The translations under genes and the position numbers were made by a program. Below the pieces are notes generated by a model. That model was not told the DNA's origin. It did no database searches and saw nothing but the letters and a program-made list of their open reading frames with translations. From Intestinimonas sp052065695 (lineage in GTDB: Bacteria; Bacillota; Clostridia; Oscillospirales; Oscillospiraceae): a stretch of 64,000 nucleotides of DNA. Each line of letters starts with the position of its first letter. The first letter of the stretch is position 1. Shown piece after piece: positions 41,026 through 49,531 of the stretch. The stretch spans positions 1-64,000 of the forward strand of contig NZ_JBQHTM010000002.1 in assembly GCF_052065695.1 (NCBI RefSeq), given 5' to 3'.

Positions 41026-41385
41026 ATGATCAACAGACCCAATACCAACGCTCAGCGGCTTAAGCGCCACAAGAGAGTGCGCGGAAAAATCTCCGGCACG
41101 CCCGAGAGACCCCGCCTGAACGTGTTCCGCAGCGAGACCAACATCTACGCCCAGATCATCGATGATGTGGCCGGTAAGACCCTGGTCTCCGCTTCCTCCC
41201 TGGAGAAGAGCTTCAACTGCGACGGCACCAAGACCGACGCCGCCAAGATGGTGGGTCAGCTGGTGGCCGAGCGCGCCAAGGCCGCCGGTATCACCACCGT
41301 GGTCTTCGACCGTGGCGGTTACGTCTACCACGGCCGGGTCCAGGCCCTGGCCGAGGGCGCCCGTGAGGGCGGCCTGGAATTTTAA
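41026..41385 (+). CDS. rplR: 50S ribosomal protein L18
   Basis: L18 binds 5S rRNA. The 119 residues contain RHKRVRGKISGTPERPRLNVFRSETNIYAQIIDDVAGKTLVSASS and VVFDRGGYVYHGRVQALAEGAREGGLEF. Preceded by AAGGAGGTG. Confidence 0.98.
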   Translation: MINRPNTNAQRLKRHKRVRGKISGTPERPRLNVFRSETNIYAQIIDDVAGKTLVSASSLEKSFNCDGTKTDAAKMVGQLVAERAKAAGITTVVFDRGGYVYHGRVQALAEGAREGGLEF

Positions 41386-41403
41386 GGGGAGGAGAGAACG
41401 AAC

Positions 41404-41904
41404 ATGGCTAGATTTGAAAGAGAACCCAGCGAGTTCACCGAGAAGCTCGTTTCTCTGAACCGCGTCAGCAAGACCGTTAAGGGCGGCCGTATCTTCAAGT
41501 TCGCCGCTCTCATGGTCGTGGGCGACGAGAAGGGCCGCGTGGGCTTCGGCCTGGGCAAGGCCGCTGAGGTGCCCGAGGCCATCCGCAAGGGCATCGAGGA
41601 CGCCAAGAAGAACATGATCAATGTGAGCCTGTCCGGCACCACCATTCCCCACGAGGTCATTGGTGAGTTCGGCGCCGGCCGCGTGCTTCTGAAGCCCGCT
41701 GGCCCCGGTACCGGCATCATCGCTGGCGGCCCTGTCCGTGCCGTCATGGAAGCCGCCGGCATCAAGGACATCCGTGCCAAGTGCCTGCGCTCCAACAATC
41801 AGCAGAACGTGGTCTCCGCCACCTTCGAGGGCCTGAAGGCTCTCCGTGGTCCCGAGGAGGTCGCCCGTGTCCGCGGCAAGAGCGTGGACGAGATCGTAGG
41901 TTAA
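41404..41904 (+). CDS. rpsE: 30S ribosomal protein S5
   Basis: S5 helps decode accurately at the mRNA entry site. The 166 residues include FEREPSEFTEKLVSLNRVSKTVKGGRIFKFAALMVVGDEKGRVGFGLGKAAEVPEAIRKGIEDAKKNM and the RAVMEAAGIKDIRAKCLRSNNQQNVV block. Confidence 0.98.
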   Translation: MARFEREPSEFTEKLVSLNRVSKTVKGGRIFKFAALMVVGDEKGRVGFGLGKAAEVPEAIRKGIEDAKKNMINVSLSGTTIPHEVIGEFGAGRVLLKPAGPGTGIIAGGPVRAVMEAAGIKDIRAKCLRSNNQQNVVSATFEGLKALRGPEEVARVRGKSVDEIVG

Positions 41905-41916
41905 GGAGGGCTAGAA

Positions 41917-42099
41917 ATGGCTAAGCTGAACATCAAGCTGGTCAAGAGCCTGAACGGCCGCATCGCCAAGCACAAGGCGACTGCCGAGGCTCTGGGCCTG
42001 CGCAAGATCGGCGACACCACCGTGCAGCCCGACAACGAGGCTACCCGCGGCAAGATCGCCCATATCGGTTACCTGCTCCAGGTCACCGAGGAACAGTGA
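41917..42099 (+). CDS. rpmD: 50S ribosomal protein L30
   Basis: A 60-residue protein: LNIKLVKSLNGRIAKHKATAEALGLRKIGDTTVQPDNEATRGKIAHIGYLLQVTEE, the bacterial L30 fold. Preceded by AAGGAGGG. Confidence 0.97.
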   Translation: MAKLNIKLVKSLNGRIAKHKATAEALGLRKIGDTTVQPDNEATRGKIAHIGYLLQVTEEQ

Positions 42100-42112
42100 G
42101 GAGGTGCGCGAA

Positions 42113-42553
42113 ATGAATCTGCATGAACTCTCCCCCGCGCCCGGCTCTGTCAAGAGCGCCTTCCGTAAGGGCCGCGGTCATGGCTCCGGCAACGGCAAGA
42201 CCGCCGGCCGCGGCCACAAGGGCCAGTGGGCCCGTTCCGGCGGCGGTGTCCGCGCCGGCTTCGAGGGCGGCCAGATGCCTCTGGTCCGCCGCATCCCCAA
42301 GCGGGGCTTCAACAACATCTTCGCCAAGCCCCTGGAGATCGTCAACGTCTCCAGCCTGAACAAATTTGAAGATGGGGCCACCGTCAACGTCTGCGATCTT
42401 CTGGAGATGGGTATCCTCTCCAAGTGTGAGTACGGCGTGAAGATCCTGGGCAACGGCAGCCTCGAGAAGAAGCTGACCGTCCGGGCCAACGCTTTCTCCG
42501 CCTCCGCCAAGGAGAAGATCGTGGCGGCAGGTGGAAAGTACGAGGTGGTCTGA
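42113..42553 (+). CDS. rplO: 50S ribosomal protein L15
   Basis: A 146-residue protein with the glycine/arginine-rich N-terminus MNLHELSPAPGSVKSAFRKGRGHGSGNGKTAGRGHKGQ and a C-terminal globular domain. ATG at 42,113 has GAGGTG upstream. secY starts 1 nt after its stop. Confidence 0.98.
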   Translation: MNLHELSPAPGSVKSAFRKGRGHGSGNGKTAGRGHKGQWARSGGGVRAGFEGGQMPLVRRIPKRGFNNIFAKPLEIVNVSSLNKFEDGATVNVCDLLEMGILSKCEYGVKILGNGSLEKKLTVRANAFSASAKEKIVAAGGKYEVV

Positions 42554-42554
42554 A

Positions 42555-43880
42555 GTGATCCAGACCATCCGTAACGCCTGGAAGATTCCTGAGCTGCGGA
42601 AGAAGATCATGTTCACCATCTTCGCCCTGCTCATCTTCCGGCTGGGCACTGCGGTCCCTGTTCCCTTTGTGGATAAGGAACTGCTGGGCAACTACCTCAA
42701 CAGCATGAGCGGCACCATCTTCGGCATGATTAACGCCATGAGCGGCGGCGCCTTCGCCACCGCCACGGTGTTTGCCCTAGGTGTGCAGCCCTATATCAAC
42801 AGCTCCATTATCATCCAGCTGCTCACCGTCGCCATCCCCGCTCTGGAGCGTCTCCAGAAGGAGGGCGGCGAGGAGGGCCGGAAGAAGATTGCGGCCATCA
42901 CCCGGTATACCACCGTGGGCATCGCCCTGCTGCAGGGCTTTGGCTACTACACCCTCATCCGCACCAACAACCTGCTGGCGCTGGGCGGCATGAACGGGAT
43001 CTGGGCCGGCATCGTGATCGTCTTCAGCTTTACCGCCGGTTCCGCCTTTGTCATGTGGCTGGGTGAGCAGATCACCGAGTTCGGCATCGGCAACGGCATC
43101 TCCATCATCCTCTTCGCCGGCATCGTGTCCCGCGTGCCCCGCATGGTCATGACCATGTGGTACGGCGTGCAGGCCTCCTTTGCCGAGTCTCCCGCCGAGG
43201 GCACCTTCGTGCTCCCCTGGTGGGGCGCCATCCTCATCCTCATCGGTATGCTGGCCATCGTGATCCTCATCGTCTTCATCTCCAACGCTGAGCGCCGTCT
43301 GCCTGTGCAGTACGCCAAGCGGATGGTGGGCCGGAAGATGTATGGCGGCCAGTCCAGCCACATCCCCATGAAGGTGAACATGTCCGGCGTCATGCCCATC
43401 ATCTTCGCTCAGTCCATTGCCTCCCTGCCTGCCACCATCGGCATGTTCGCCGGCTGGACCACCGAGAGCGAAGGTTTCGGCGGCGGTCTGATGCGGGTCT
43501 TTGACACCACCGGTGTCCTCTACTCCGTCATCTACTTCCTGCTGATCCTGGGCTTCAGCTATTTCTACTCCACCATGCAGTTCAACCCCATTGAGGTGGC
43601 CAACAACCTGAAGAAGAACGGCGGCTTCATCCCCGGCTTCCGTCCCGGCAAGCCCACCGCCGACTTCATCAGCAAGGTGCTGGGCAAGATCACCCTGTTC
43701 GGCGCCATCTACCTGTCCATCATCGCCATCGCCCCCATCGTGACCCAGAACCTGATCGGTGTGCGGAACCTGGCCATCGGCGGTACCTCTATCATCATCG
43801 TGGTCAGCGTGGCGCTGGAGACCATGAAGTCTCTGGAGGCCCAGATGCTCATGCGTCACTATAAGGGCTTCCTGGAGTAA
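42555..43880 (+). CDS. secY: Preprotein translocase subunit SecY
   Basis: The pore subunit of the SecYEG channel in the cell membrane, with ten membrane helices over 441 residues. Family blocks: FTIFALLIFRLGTAVPVPFVD, GGAFATATVFALGVQPYINSSIIIQLL, and LPVQYAKRMVGRKMYGGQSSHIPMKVNMSGVMPIIFAQSI. The GTG at 42,555 is the likely start, with GAGGTGG upstream. Confidence 0.97.
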   Translation: MIQTIRNAWKIPELRKKIMFTIFALLIFRLGTAVPVPFVDKELLGNYLNSMSGTIFGMINAMSGGAFATATVFALGVQPYINSSIIIQLLTVAIPALERLQKEGGEEGRKKIAAITRYTTVGIALLQGFGYYTLIRTNNLLALGGMNGIWAGIVIVFSFTAGSAFVMWLGEQITEFGIGNGISIILFAGIVSRVPRMVMTMWYGVQASFAESPAEGTFVLPWWGAILILIGMLAIVILIVFISNAERRLPVQYAKRMVGRKMYGGQSSHIPMKVNMSGVMPIIFAQSIASLPATIGMFAGWTTESEGFGGGLMRVFDTTGVLYSVIYFLLILGFSYFYSTMQFNPIEVANNLKKNGGFIPGFRPGKPTADFISKVLGKITLFGAIYLSIIAIAPIVTQNLIGVRNLAIGGTSIIIVVSVALETMKSLEAQMLMRHYKGFLE

Positions 43881-43894
43881 GGGGGTAAGTGGGT

Positions 43895-44536
43895 ATGAAG
43901 CTGATCCTGTTAGGGCCTCCGGGCGCCGGTAAGGGCACCCAGGCCGAGATCCTTTCCCGCGACCTGAACATCCCCACCATCTCTACCGGCAACATCCTCC
44001 GTGCCGCCGTCAAGGCCGGCACCCCCATCGGCCTGAAGGCCAAGAGCTATATGGATGCCGGTAAGCTGGTGCCCGATGAGGTCATCATCGGCATCATCCA
44101 GGAGCGCCTGGCTGAGGCCGACTGCGCCAATGGTTTCATTCTGGACGGCGTGCCCCGCACCATCGCCCAGGCTGAGGCCCTGGAAGCCCACGGCATCCAG
44201 TTTGACCACGTCATTTCCCTGGAGATCTCCGATGAGGCCATTGTCAAGCGCATGGACGGCCGTCGTGTCTGCGCCAAGTGCGGCACCCCCTTCCATGTGG
44301 AGTCCAAGCCCCCCAAGACTGCCGGCGTCTGTGACCTGTGCGGCGGCGAGCTGGTGGAGCGGGACGACGACAAGCCCGAGACCGTCCGGGCCCGCCTGGT
44401 GGTCTACCACGACGAGACCGAGCCCCTGAAGCACTTCTATCAGGAGCGCGGCAAGCTCAATGTGGTGCCCGGCAACCTGGGCACCATCGAGGATACCACC
44501 CGGGCCATCAAGCAGGTCCTGGAGGCGTCCCATTGA
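43895..44536 (+). CDS. adk: Adenylate kinase
   Basis: Interconverts ATP, AMP and ADP. The 213 residues have the P-loop GPPGAGKGTQ (about 7-16), the DGVPRTIAQAEAL motif, and a zinc-type LID with four cysteines (CAKCGTPFHVESKPPKTAGVCDLCG). The ATG at 43,895 has GGGGGT upstream. Zinc LIDs are common in Gram-positive bacteria. Confidence 0.97.
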   Translation: MKLILLGPPGAGKGTQAEILSRDLNIPTISTGNILRAAVKAGTPIGLKAKSYMDAGKLVPDEVIIGIIQERLAEADCANGFILDGVPRTIAQAEALEAHGIQFDHVISLEISDEAIVKRMDGRRVCAKCGTPFHVESKPPKTAGVCDLCGGELVERDDDKPETVRARLVVYHDETEPLKHFYQERGKLNVVPGNLGTIEDTTRAIKQVLEASH

Positions 44537-45297
44537 ACATGATCTCCATCAAATCCGATCGTGAGATCGAGCTCATGCACCGGGCCGGGGCCCTGACGTC
44601 CCAGGCCCGTGCGCTGGCCGGTTCCATGGTCAAGCCGGGGGTCTCCACACTGGAGATCGACCATGCGGTGCGGGACTTCATCCGCTCCCATGGCGCTGAG
44701 CCCTCCTTCCTCAATTACAGCGGCTACCCCGGCTCCGCCTGTATCTCCATCAACGAAGTGGTCATCCACGGCATTCCGGACCACCGGAAGCTGGTGGAGG
44801 GCGATATCGTCAGTGTGGATGTGGGTGCCTATCTGGACGGCTTCCACGGGGACTGCTGCGGCACGTTCGCCTGCGGCAAGATCTCCCCGGAGGCCCGGCG
44901 GCTCATCGACGTGACCCGCCAGAGCTTCTTTGAGGGCATCAAGATGGCCACCCCGGGCCACCGGGTGAGCGACATCTCCCACGCGGTACAGCAGTATGTG
45001 GAGAAAAACGGTTACTCCGTGGTCCGCAGCTTTGTGGGCCATGGCGTGGGCGCCAAGCTCCACGAGCCTCCGGAGGTGCCCAACTTCGGCCCCGCCGGAC
45101 ACGGCGCCCGGCTGCTGCCGGGCATGGTGCTGGCTGTGGAGCCCATGGTCAACGCCGGAAGCTGGGAGGTCCGGGTCCTGAAGGACGGCTGGACCACCGT
45201 AACGGTGGATGGCTCTCTGGCCGCCCACTATGAAAACACCATCCTCATCACCGAGGGGGAGCCCGAGCTCCTGACCCCCTTGGGCGGAGATCTCTGA
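44533..45297 (+). CDS. map: Type I methionine aminopeptidase
   Basis: Removes the initiator Met from new proteins. The 254 residues show GYPGSACISINEVVIHGIPD (His ligand), VDVGAYLDGFHGDCCGTF (two Asp ligands), HGVGAKLHEPPEVPNFG (His) and EPMVNAG (Glu), the complete metal site. The start is TTG at 44,533 (GGAGG 7 nt upstream, overlapping the adk stop) or ATG at 44,539. It overlaps the KOW gene (TGATG). Confidence 0.96.
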   Translation: MNMISIKSDREIELMHRAGALTSQARALAGSMVKPGVSTLEIDHAVRDFIRSHGAEPSFLNYSGYPGSACISINEVVIHGIPDHRKLVEGDIVSVDVGAYLDGFHGDCCGTFACGKISPEARRLIDVTRQSFFEGIKMATPGHRVSDISHAVQQYVEKNGYSVVRSFVGHGVGAKLHEPPEVPNFGPAGHGARLLPGMVLAVEPMVNAGSWEVRVLKDGWTTVTVDGSLAAHYENTILITEGEPELLTPLGGDL

Positions 45298-45575
45298 TGC
45301 AGGCATGCAGAGGCTGGATCGTCCGTTCCACAGCGGGCCGGGATAAGGATACACTGTTGTGCGTCCTGGGACAGGAGGGGGACTACTTCCTCCTGGCCGA
45401 CGGGAAACGCCGGAAGGCGTCCTCTCCCAAGCGGAAGAAGACAGGACATGTGGACATGGTGTGCCGGGGTACGTTCCGGCATCCGGCCATCCGGAAGCTG
45501 GAGGACGGACTCACGGTGTCCGACAGTGAGCTCAGGAGGGCCCTTGGGGCCTTCCGCCACCAAGGAGGGAACTAA
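45297..45575 (+). CDS. KOW/L14-like RNA-binding protein
   Basis: A 92-residue basic protein between map and infA, the position of the KOW-domain/L14e-like proteins of Firmicutes spc operons: GWIVRSTAGRDKDTLLCVLGQEGDYFLLADGKRRKASSPKRKKTGHV. The exact function is unknown; RNA binding is inferred from the family. It begins in the map stop codon. Confidence 0.85.
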   Translation: MQACRGWIVRSTAGRDKDTLLCVLGQEGDYFLLADGKRRKASSPKRKKTGHVDMVCRGTFRHPAIRKLEDGLTVSDSELRRALGAFRHQGGN

Positions 45576-45577
45576 GC

Positions 45578-45796
45578 TTGGCAAAAAGCGATATGATCGA
45601 GCTGGAGGGGATCGTCACCGAATCCCTGCCCAACACGACCTTCCATGTGGACATCGGAAATGGGCACATCATCCTGGCCCATATTTCCGGAAAGCTCCGC
45701 ATGAACTTCATCCGGATCCTTCCCGGCGACAAGGTCACGGTGCAGATGTCTCCGTACGACCTGACCCGGGGCCGGATCACCTGGAGAAGCAAGTAA
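45578..45796 (+). CDS. infA: Translation initiation factor IF-1
   Basis: A 72-residue OB-fold factor that binds the 30S A site: AKSDMIELEGIVTESLPNTTFHVDIGNGHIILAHISGKLRMNFIRILPGDKVTVQMSPYDLTRGRITWR. The TTG start at 45,578 has AAGGAGG 7 nt upstream. Confidence 0.97.
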   Translation: MAKSDMIELEGIVTESLPNTTFHVDIGNGHIILAHISGKLRMNFIRILPGDKVTVQMSPYDLTRGRITWRSK

Positions 45797-45990
45797 TCCG
45801 TCCGCGGCCTGTGCCGCGGCTGAATGGGTGGCCTCCGCCCCCGGAAGCGCACGCTTCCCAGACCGGAGGAGCAGGACGGGTGGGCCCGCCTCAGGCGGCT
45901 CCGCCCTGCCACGACGTAAACGACCGGCGGCCGAGGGGCCTTGCCCCCGCCCCCGCCGGGGCCATCAGGCATTCATAGGAGGTTTCAACA

Positions 45991-46104
45991 ATGAAAGTCA
46001 GACCGTCCGTGAAGCCCATGTGCGAGAAGTGCAAGATCATTAAGCGCAAGGGCAAAGTCATGGTTATTTGCGAAAACCCCAAGCACAAGCAGAGACAAGG
46101 TTAA
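45991..46104 (+). CDS. rpmJ: 50S ribosomal protein L36
   Basis: A 37-residue zinc protein: MKVRPSVKPMCEKCKIIKRKGK... with the CxxC...C...H ligands (C11, C14, C27, H32). ATG at 45,991 has AGGAGG 8 nt upstream. A 194-nt GC-rich spacer with several inverted repeats separates it from infA. Confidence 0.97.
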   Translation: MKVRPSVKPMCEKCKIIKRKGKVMVICENPKHKQRQG

Positions 46105-46122
46105 AGGAGGCGCTGAAGAAAT

Positions 46123-46491
46123 ATGGCACGTATTGCCGGCATTGACCTGCCGAAGGACAAGAGAGTGGAGATCGGTCTCACTTACATCTTCGGCATTGGG
46201 CGCACCAGCGCCAACAAGATCCTGAAGGAGGCCGGGATCAACCCCGACACCCGCGTGAAGGATCTCACCGAGGACGACGAGGCCAAGCTGCGTGAAGTGA
46301 TCGCCAACGGCTACACCGTGGAGGGCGACCTCCGCCGCGATGTCGCCATGGACATCAAGCGCCTGACCGAGATCGGCTGCTACCGCGGCATGCGGCACCG
46401 CAAGGGCCTGCCCGTCCGCGGCCAGCGCAGCAAGACCAACGCCCGTACCCGCAAGGGTCCCAAGCGTACCGTCGCCAATAAGAAGAAGTAA
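46123..46491 (+). CDS. rpsM: 30S ribosomal protein S13
   Basis: A 122-residue head protein touching P-site tRNA: ARIAGIDLPKDKRVEIGLTYIFGIGRTSANKILKEAGI and the CYRGMRHRKGLPVRGQRSKTNARTRKGPKRTVANKKK tail. AAGGAGGCG upstream. Confidence 0.98.
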   Translation: MARIAGIDLPKDKRVEIGLTYIFGIGRTSANKILKEAGINPDTRVKDLTEDDEAKLREVIANGYTVEGDLRRDVAMDIKRLTEIGCYRGMRHRKGLPVRGQRSKTNARTRKGPKRTVANKKK

Positions 46492-46506
46492 GGAGGGAAG
46501 ATACAC

Positions 46507-46911
46507 ATGGCTACTGCTGCTAAGAACGGCAAGAAAGTGGTGCGTAAGCGCCGCGAGCGTAAGAATATCGAGAAGGGCCAGGTGCACATCCGCTCCTCCT
46601 TCAACAACACCATGGTCACCGTGACCGACATGGGCGGCAACGCCCTGAGCTGGGCCTCCTCCGGCGGCCTTGGCTTCCGCGGCTCCCGTAAGTCCACCCC
46701 CTTCGCCGCTCAGACCGCCGCTGAGACCGCTGCCAAGGCGGCCATGGAGCACGGCCTGAAGACCGTGGAGGTGTACGTGAAGGGCCCCGGCGCCGGCCGT
46801 GAGGCCGCCATCCGCGCCCTGCAGGCCGTGGGCCTGGAAGTCACCCTCATCAAGGACGTGACCCCCGTTCCCCACAACGGCTGCCGGCCGCCCAAGCGCC
46901 GCCGCGTCTGA
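46507..46911 (+). CDS. rpsK: 30S ribosomal protein S11
   Basis: A 134-residue platform protein: GQVHIRSSFNNTMVTVTDMGGNALSWASSGGLGFRGSRKSTPFAAQTAAE and the conserved VTPVPHNGCRPPKRRRV ending. Confidence 0.98.
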   Translation: MATAAKNGKKVVRKRRERKNIEKGQVHIRSSFNNTMVTVTDMGGNALSWASSGGLGFRGSRKSTPFAAQTAAETAAKAAMEHGLKTVEVYVKGPGAGREAAIRALQAVGLEVTLIKDVTPVPHNGCRPPKRRRV

Positions 46912-46932
46912 TTTAGAGGAGGGAATTACAAT

Positions 46933-47562
46933 ATGGCAAGATATACCGGAGCGGTCTGCCGCATGTGCCGCCGGGAGGGCCAGAAGCTCTTCCTGAAGGG
47001 TGACCGCTGCTACACCGACAAGTGCGCCATGGAGCGCCGCCCCTTCGCGCCCGGCCAGCACGGCAACGCGCGGAACAAGAAGATGAGCGAGTACGGCATG
47101 CAGCTGCGCGAGAAGCAGAAGGCCCGCCGCTACTACGGCGTGCTGGAGAGCCAGTTCGCCAAGTACTACGAGATGGCTTCCTCCAAGAAGGGTGTCACCG
47201 GTGAGAACCTGCTGGCCATCCTGGAGTCCCGCCTGGACAACGTCATCTATCGTCTGGGCTTCGCCATGAGCCGTCCCGAGGCCCGTCAGCTGGTCCGTCA
47301 CGGCCACTTCACCATCAATGGCAAGAAGGTCGATATCCCCTCTTACCTGGTGAAGCCCGGCGAGGTCATCGCTCTGAAGGATTCCAGCCGCAGCCTGGAT
47401 AAGTTCAAGGCTTCCCTGGAGGCCAACGGCTCCCGCCCCGCCCCCAAGTGGCTTGATTTCGACCAGAACACCCTGGTGGCCAAGGTCGTCGGCACTCCCG
47501 CCCGGGAGGACATCGACCTGCCCATCGAGGAGCACCTGATCGTCGAGCTGTATTCTAAGTAA
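46933..47562 (+). CDS. rpsD: 30S ribosomal protein S4
   Basis: An early assembly protein. The 209 residues keep the N-terminal zinc cysteines (CRMCRREGQKLFLKGDRCYTDKC) and the S4 RNA-binding domain RLDNVIYRLGFAMSRPEARQLVRHGHFTINGKKVDIPSYLVKPGEVI. A 120-nt spacer with a GCGGGGGC/GCCCCCGC hairpin precedes rpoA. Confidence 0.98.
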   Translation: MARYTGAVCRMCRREGQKLFLKGDRCYTDKCAMERRPFAPGQHGNARNKKMSEYGMQLREKQKARRYYGVLESQFAKYYEMASSKKGVTGENLLAILESRLDNVIYRLGFAMSRPEARQLVRHGHFTINGKKVDIPSYLVKPGEVIALKDSSRSLDKFKASLEANGSRPAPKWLDFDQNTLVAKVVGTPAREDIDLPIEEHLIVELYSK

Positions 47563-47682
47563 TCGATTTGATACCCTCGACTGTGGGAGAGCGGGGGCAT
47601 CGCCCCCGCGTCCCAATGAACCTAACGACGATACGGCAGAGCCTGCCCGCTCTGCCGCCGCAACAAGGAGGGTAACTGTTTC

Positions 47683-48636
47683 ATGGTAGAAATCGAAAAG
47701 CCGCGCATCGAATGCGTGGAAAACCCTGGCGACGGCTCCTATGGCAAGTATGTGGTGGAGCCGCTGGAGCGCGGCTATGGCACCACTCTGGGTAACTCCC
47801 TGCGCCGGATCCTGCTGTCCTCTCTGCCTGGCACCGCGGTGACCTCCATCAAGATCGCCGGTGTCCAGCACGAGTTCTGCACCATCCCCGGCGTCAAGGA
47901 AGATGTGACTGAGATCGTCCTCAACGTGAAGGGCATCATTGCCAAGCTGCACTCCGAGGGCGTGAAGACCGTCTATATCGAGGCCAACGGCGAAGGCGAG
48001 GTCACCGCCGGTGACATCAAGGCTGACGGCGAGGTGGAGGTCCTCAATCCCGACCACCACATTGCCACCCTGGGCCCCGACGCCTCCCTCAACATGGAGC
48101 TGACGCTGTCCCACGGCCGTGGCTACGTCCCCGCCGACCGGAACAAGCCGGCCCAGACGGTCATCGGACTCATCCCGGTGGACTCGATCTACACGCCTGT
48201 GAAGAAGGTGAACTACACGGTGGAGAACACCCGTGTGGGCGACCTCACCGACTTCGACAAGCTGACCCTGGAGGTGTGGACCAACGGCACCATCACCGCC
48301 CGGGACGCGGTGAGTCTGGGCGCCCGGATCCTGGTGGACCACTTCATGCTCTTCACCGATCTCTCTGAGACCATGGGCAACAAGTCCACGGTGGTGGAGA
48401 AGGCGGAGGCCCAGCGGGACAAGGTCCTGGAGCTGACCATCGAGGAGCTGGACCTGTCGGTCCGGTCCTTCAACTGCCTCAAGCGCGCCAACATCAACAC
48501 GGTGGAGGACCTCATCTCCAAGACCGAGGACGAGATGATGAAGGTGCGCAACCTGGGCCGCAAGAGCCTGGAAGAGGTCATCAACAAGCTGGCCATGATG
48601 GGTCTGTCCCTGGCCAGCGACGACAGCAACAATTAA
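47683..48636 (+). CDS. rpoA: RNA polymerase alpha subunit
   Basis: Scaffold of the polymerase core. The N-terminal dimer domain (about 1-230) includes RGYGTTLGNSLRRILLSSLPG. The C-terminal DNA-binding domain (about 245-310) includes RSFNCLKRANINTVEDLISKTEDEMMKVRNLGRKSLEEV. 317 residues. AAGGAGG lies upstream. Confidence 0.98.
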   Translation: MVEIEKPRIECVENPGDGSYGKYVVEPLERGYGTTLGNSLRRILLSSLPGTAVTSIKIAGVQHEFCTIPGVKEDVTEIVLNVKGIIAKLHSEGVKTVYIEANGEGEVTAGDIKADGEVEVLNPDHHIATLGPDASLNMELTLSHGRGYVPADRNKPAQTVIGLIPVDSIYTPVKKVNYTVENTRVGDLTDFDKLTLEVWTNGTITARDAVSLGARILVDHFMLFTDLSETMGNKSTVVEKAEAQRDKVLELTIEELDLSVRSFNCLKRANINTVEDLISKTEDEMMKVRNLGRKSLEEVINKLAMMGLSLASDDSNN

Positions 48637-48792
48637 GGCTGTACCGGAGGGCGGTCCGGGGGGCATGTAACGTCCCCTCCCGGACCCGGGGTTATCCCCG
48701 GTCCCACGTCCTCCCGAGGGCACGCGCCCTCAGGACGAATTTACAGAGAAGGGCGTTCGCTGTGCGAAACGCCGATTGAGGAGTGTATCACA

Positions 48793-49134
48793 ATGTCCGG
48801 ATATCGTAAGCTTGGTAAGCGTTCTGACCAGCGTAAGGCTATGCTCCGCGCCATGGTGACCTATCTGCTGGAGAACGGCCAGATCAAGACCACCTACGCC
48901 CGCGCCAAGGAAGTGGCTCCTGTGGCCGAGAAGATGATTACCCTGGCCAAGCACAACAACCTGGCCACCTATCGTCAGGCTCTGGCCTTCATCACCAAGG
49001 AGGATGTGGCCAAGAAGCTCTTTGACGAGATCGGCCCCAAGTACGCCTCCCGCAACGGCGGTTACACCCGCGTTGTGAAGATCGGCCCCCGTCGGGGCGA
49101 TGCCGCCGAGATGGCCATCGTGCAGCTGGTGTAA
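48793..49134 (+). CDS. rplQ: 50S ribosomal protein L17
   Basis: Last gene of the operon, 113 residues: YRKLGKRSDQRKAMLRAMVTYLLENGQIKTTYARAKEVAPVAEKMITLAKHN. The 156-nt spacer before it carries several GC-rich inverted repeats. A strong terminator follows at 49,164. Confidence 0.98.
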   Translation: MSGYRKLGKRSDQRKAMLRAMVTYLLENGQIKTTYARAKEVAPVAEKMITLAKHNNLATYRQALAFITKEDVAKKLFDEIGPKYASRNGGYTRVVKIGPRRGDAAEMAIVQLV

Positions 49135-49163
49135 TCGGTAAGATCACCCCACGCTGAACCAGA

Positions 49164-49215
49164 AAAGCCCCTTACGTATCTCTGGTGCACCGGAGATACG
49201 TAAGGGGCTTTCTTC
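49164..49215 (+). terminator. Terminator of the S10-spc-alpha operon
   Basis: A 19-bp stem (49,164-49,182 with 49,193-49,211) with a GGTGCACC-type inner loop is followed by TTCTT. It ends the ribosomal operon 30 nt after rplQ. Confidence 0.92.
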
Positions 49216-49261
49216 CATGCTTCCACACACCTCCCTGGGGGAGGGGAAAGAAGGGCTCGTC

Positions 49262-49486
49262 ATGACCTATCTGGCCACCTTTTCCTCACAATTTGACAGT
49301 ATTTTGGCCAGCCGTGTGCTCCACAGCGCCGGTGCCCGTTCCACCCGTCTCATGCCGGTGCCCCGGGAACTTTCCACAGCCTGTGGAACCTGTGTGCAGT
49401 TCGACTGGGACGGAGAGCCGCCGTCGGTGGACCGGGCCGACCGACTCTACCGCCAGGTGGGGACAGAATGGCAGCTGCTTCGATAG
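49262..49486 (+). CDS. DUF3343 (putative Se/S carrier-like) protein
   Basis: A 74-residue protein with the DUF3343 pattern: YLATFSSQFDSILASRVLHSAGARSTRLMPVPRELSTACGTCVQFDWDG. The CGTC cysteine pair is characteristic. Family annotation proposes a selenium/sulfur carrier role, unproven here. ATG at 49,262 is chosen over an ATG at 49,217 because homologues start at (T)YLATF. Confidence 0.78.
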   Translation: MTYLATFSSQFDSILASRVLHSAGARSTRLMPVPRELSTACGTCVQFDWDGEPPSVDRADRLYRQVGTEWQLLR

Positions 49487-49488
49487 AA

Positions 49489-49524
49489 ATGGGCGCCGCG
49501 ACGAAAGTCGCGGCGCCCATTTTA
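49489..49524. terminator. Bidirectional terminator
   Basis: A 13-bp perfect stem with a GAAA tetraloop (GGGCGCCGCGAC and complement), followed by TTTT on the plus strand and preceded by AAA for the minus strand. It serves the DUF3343 gene and the ABC operon, whose last gene ends at 49,532. Confidence 0.85.
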
Positions 49525-49531
49525 CACATAC

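Noticed and set aside
45985..48723. 912-codon minus-strand open frame opposite rpmJ-rpoA
   Set aside because: Antisense shadow of highly biased ribosomal genes; all conserved sequence lies on the plus strand.
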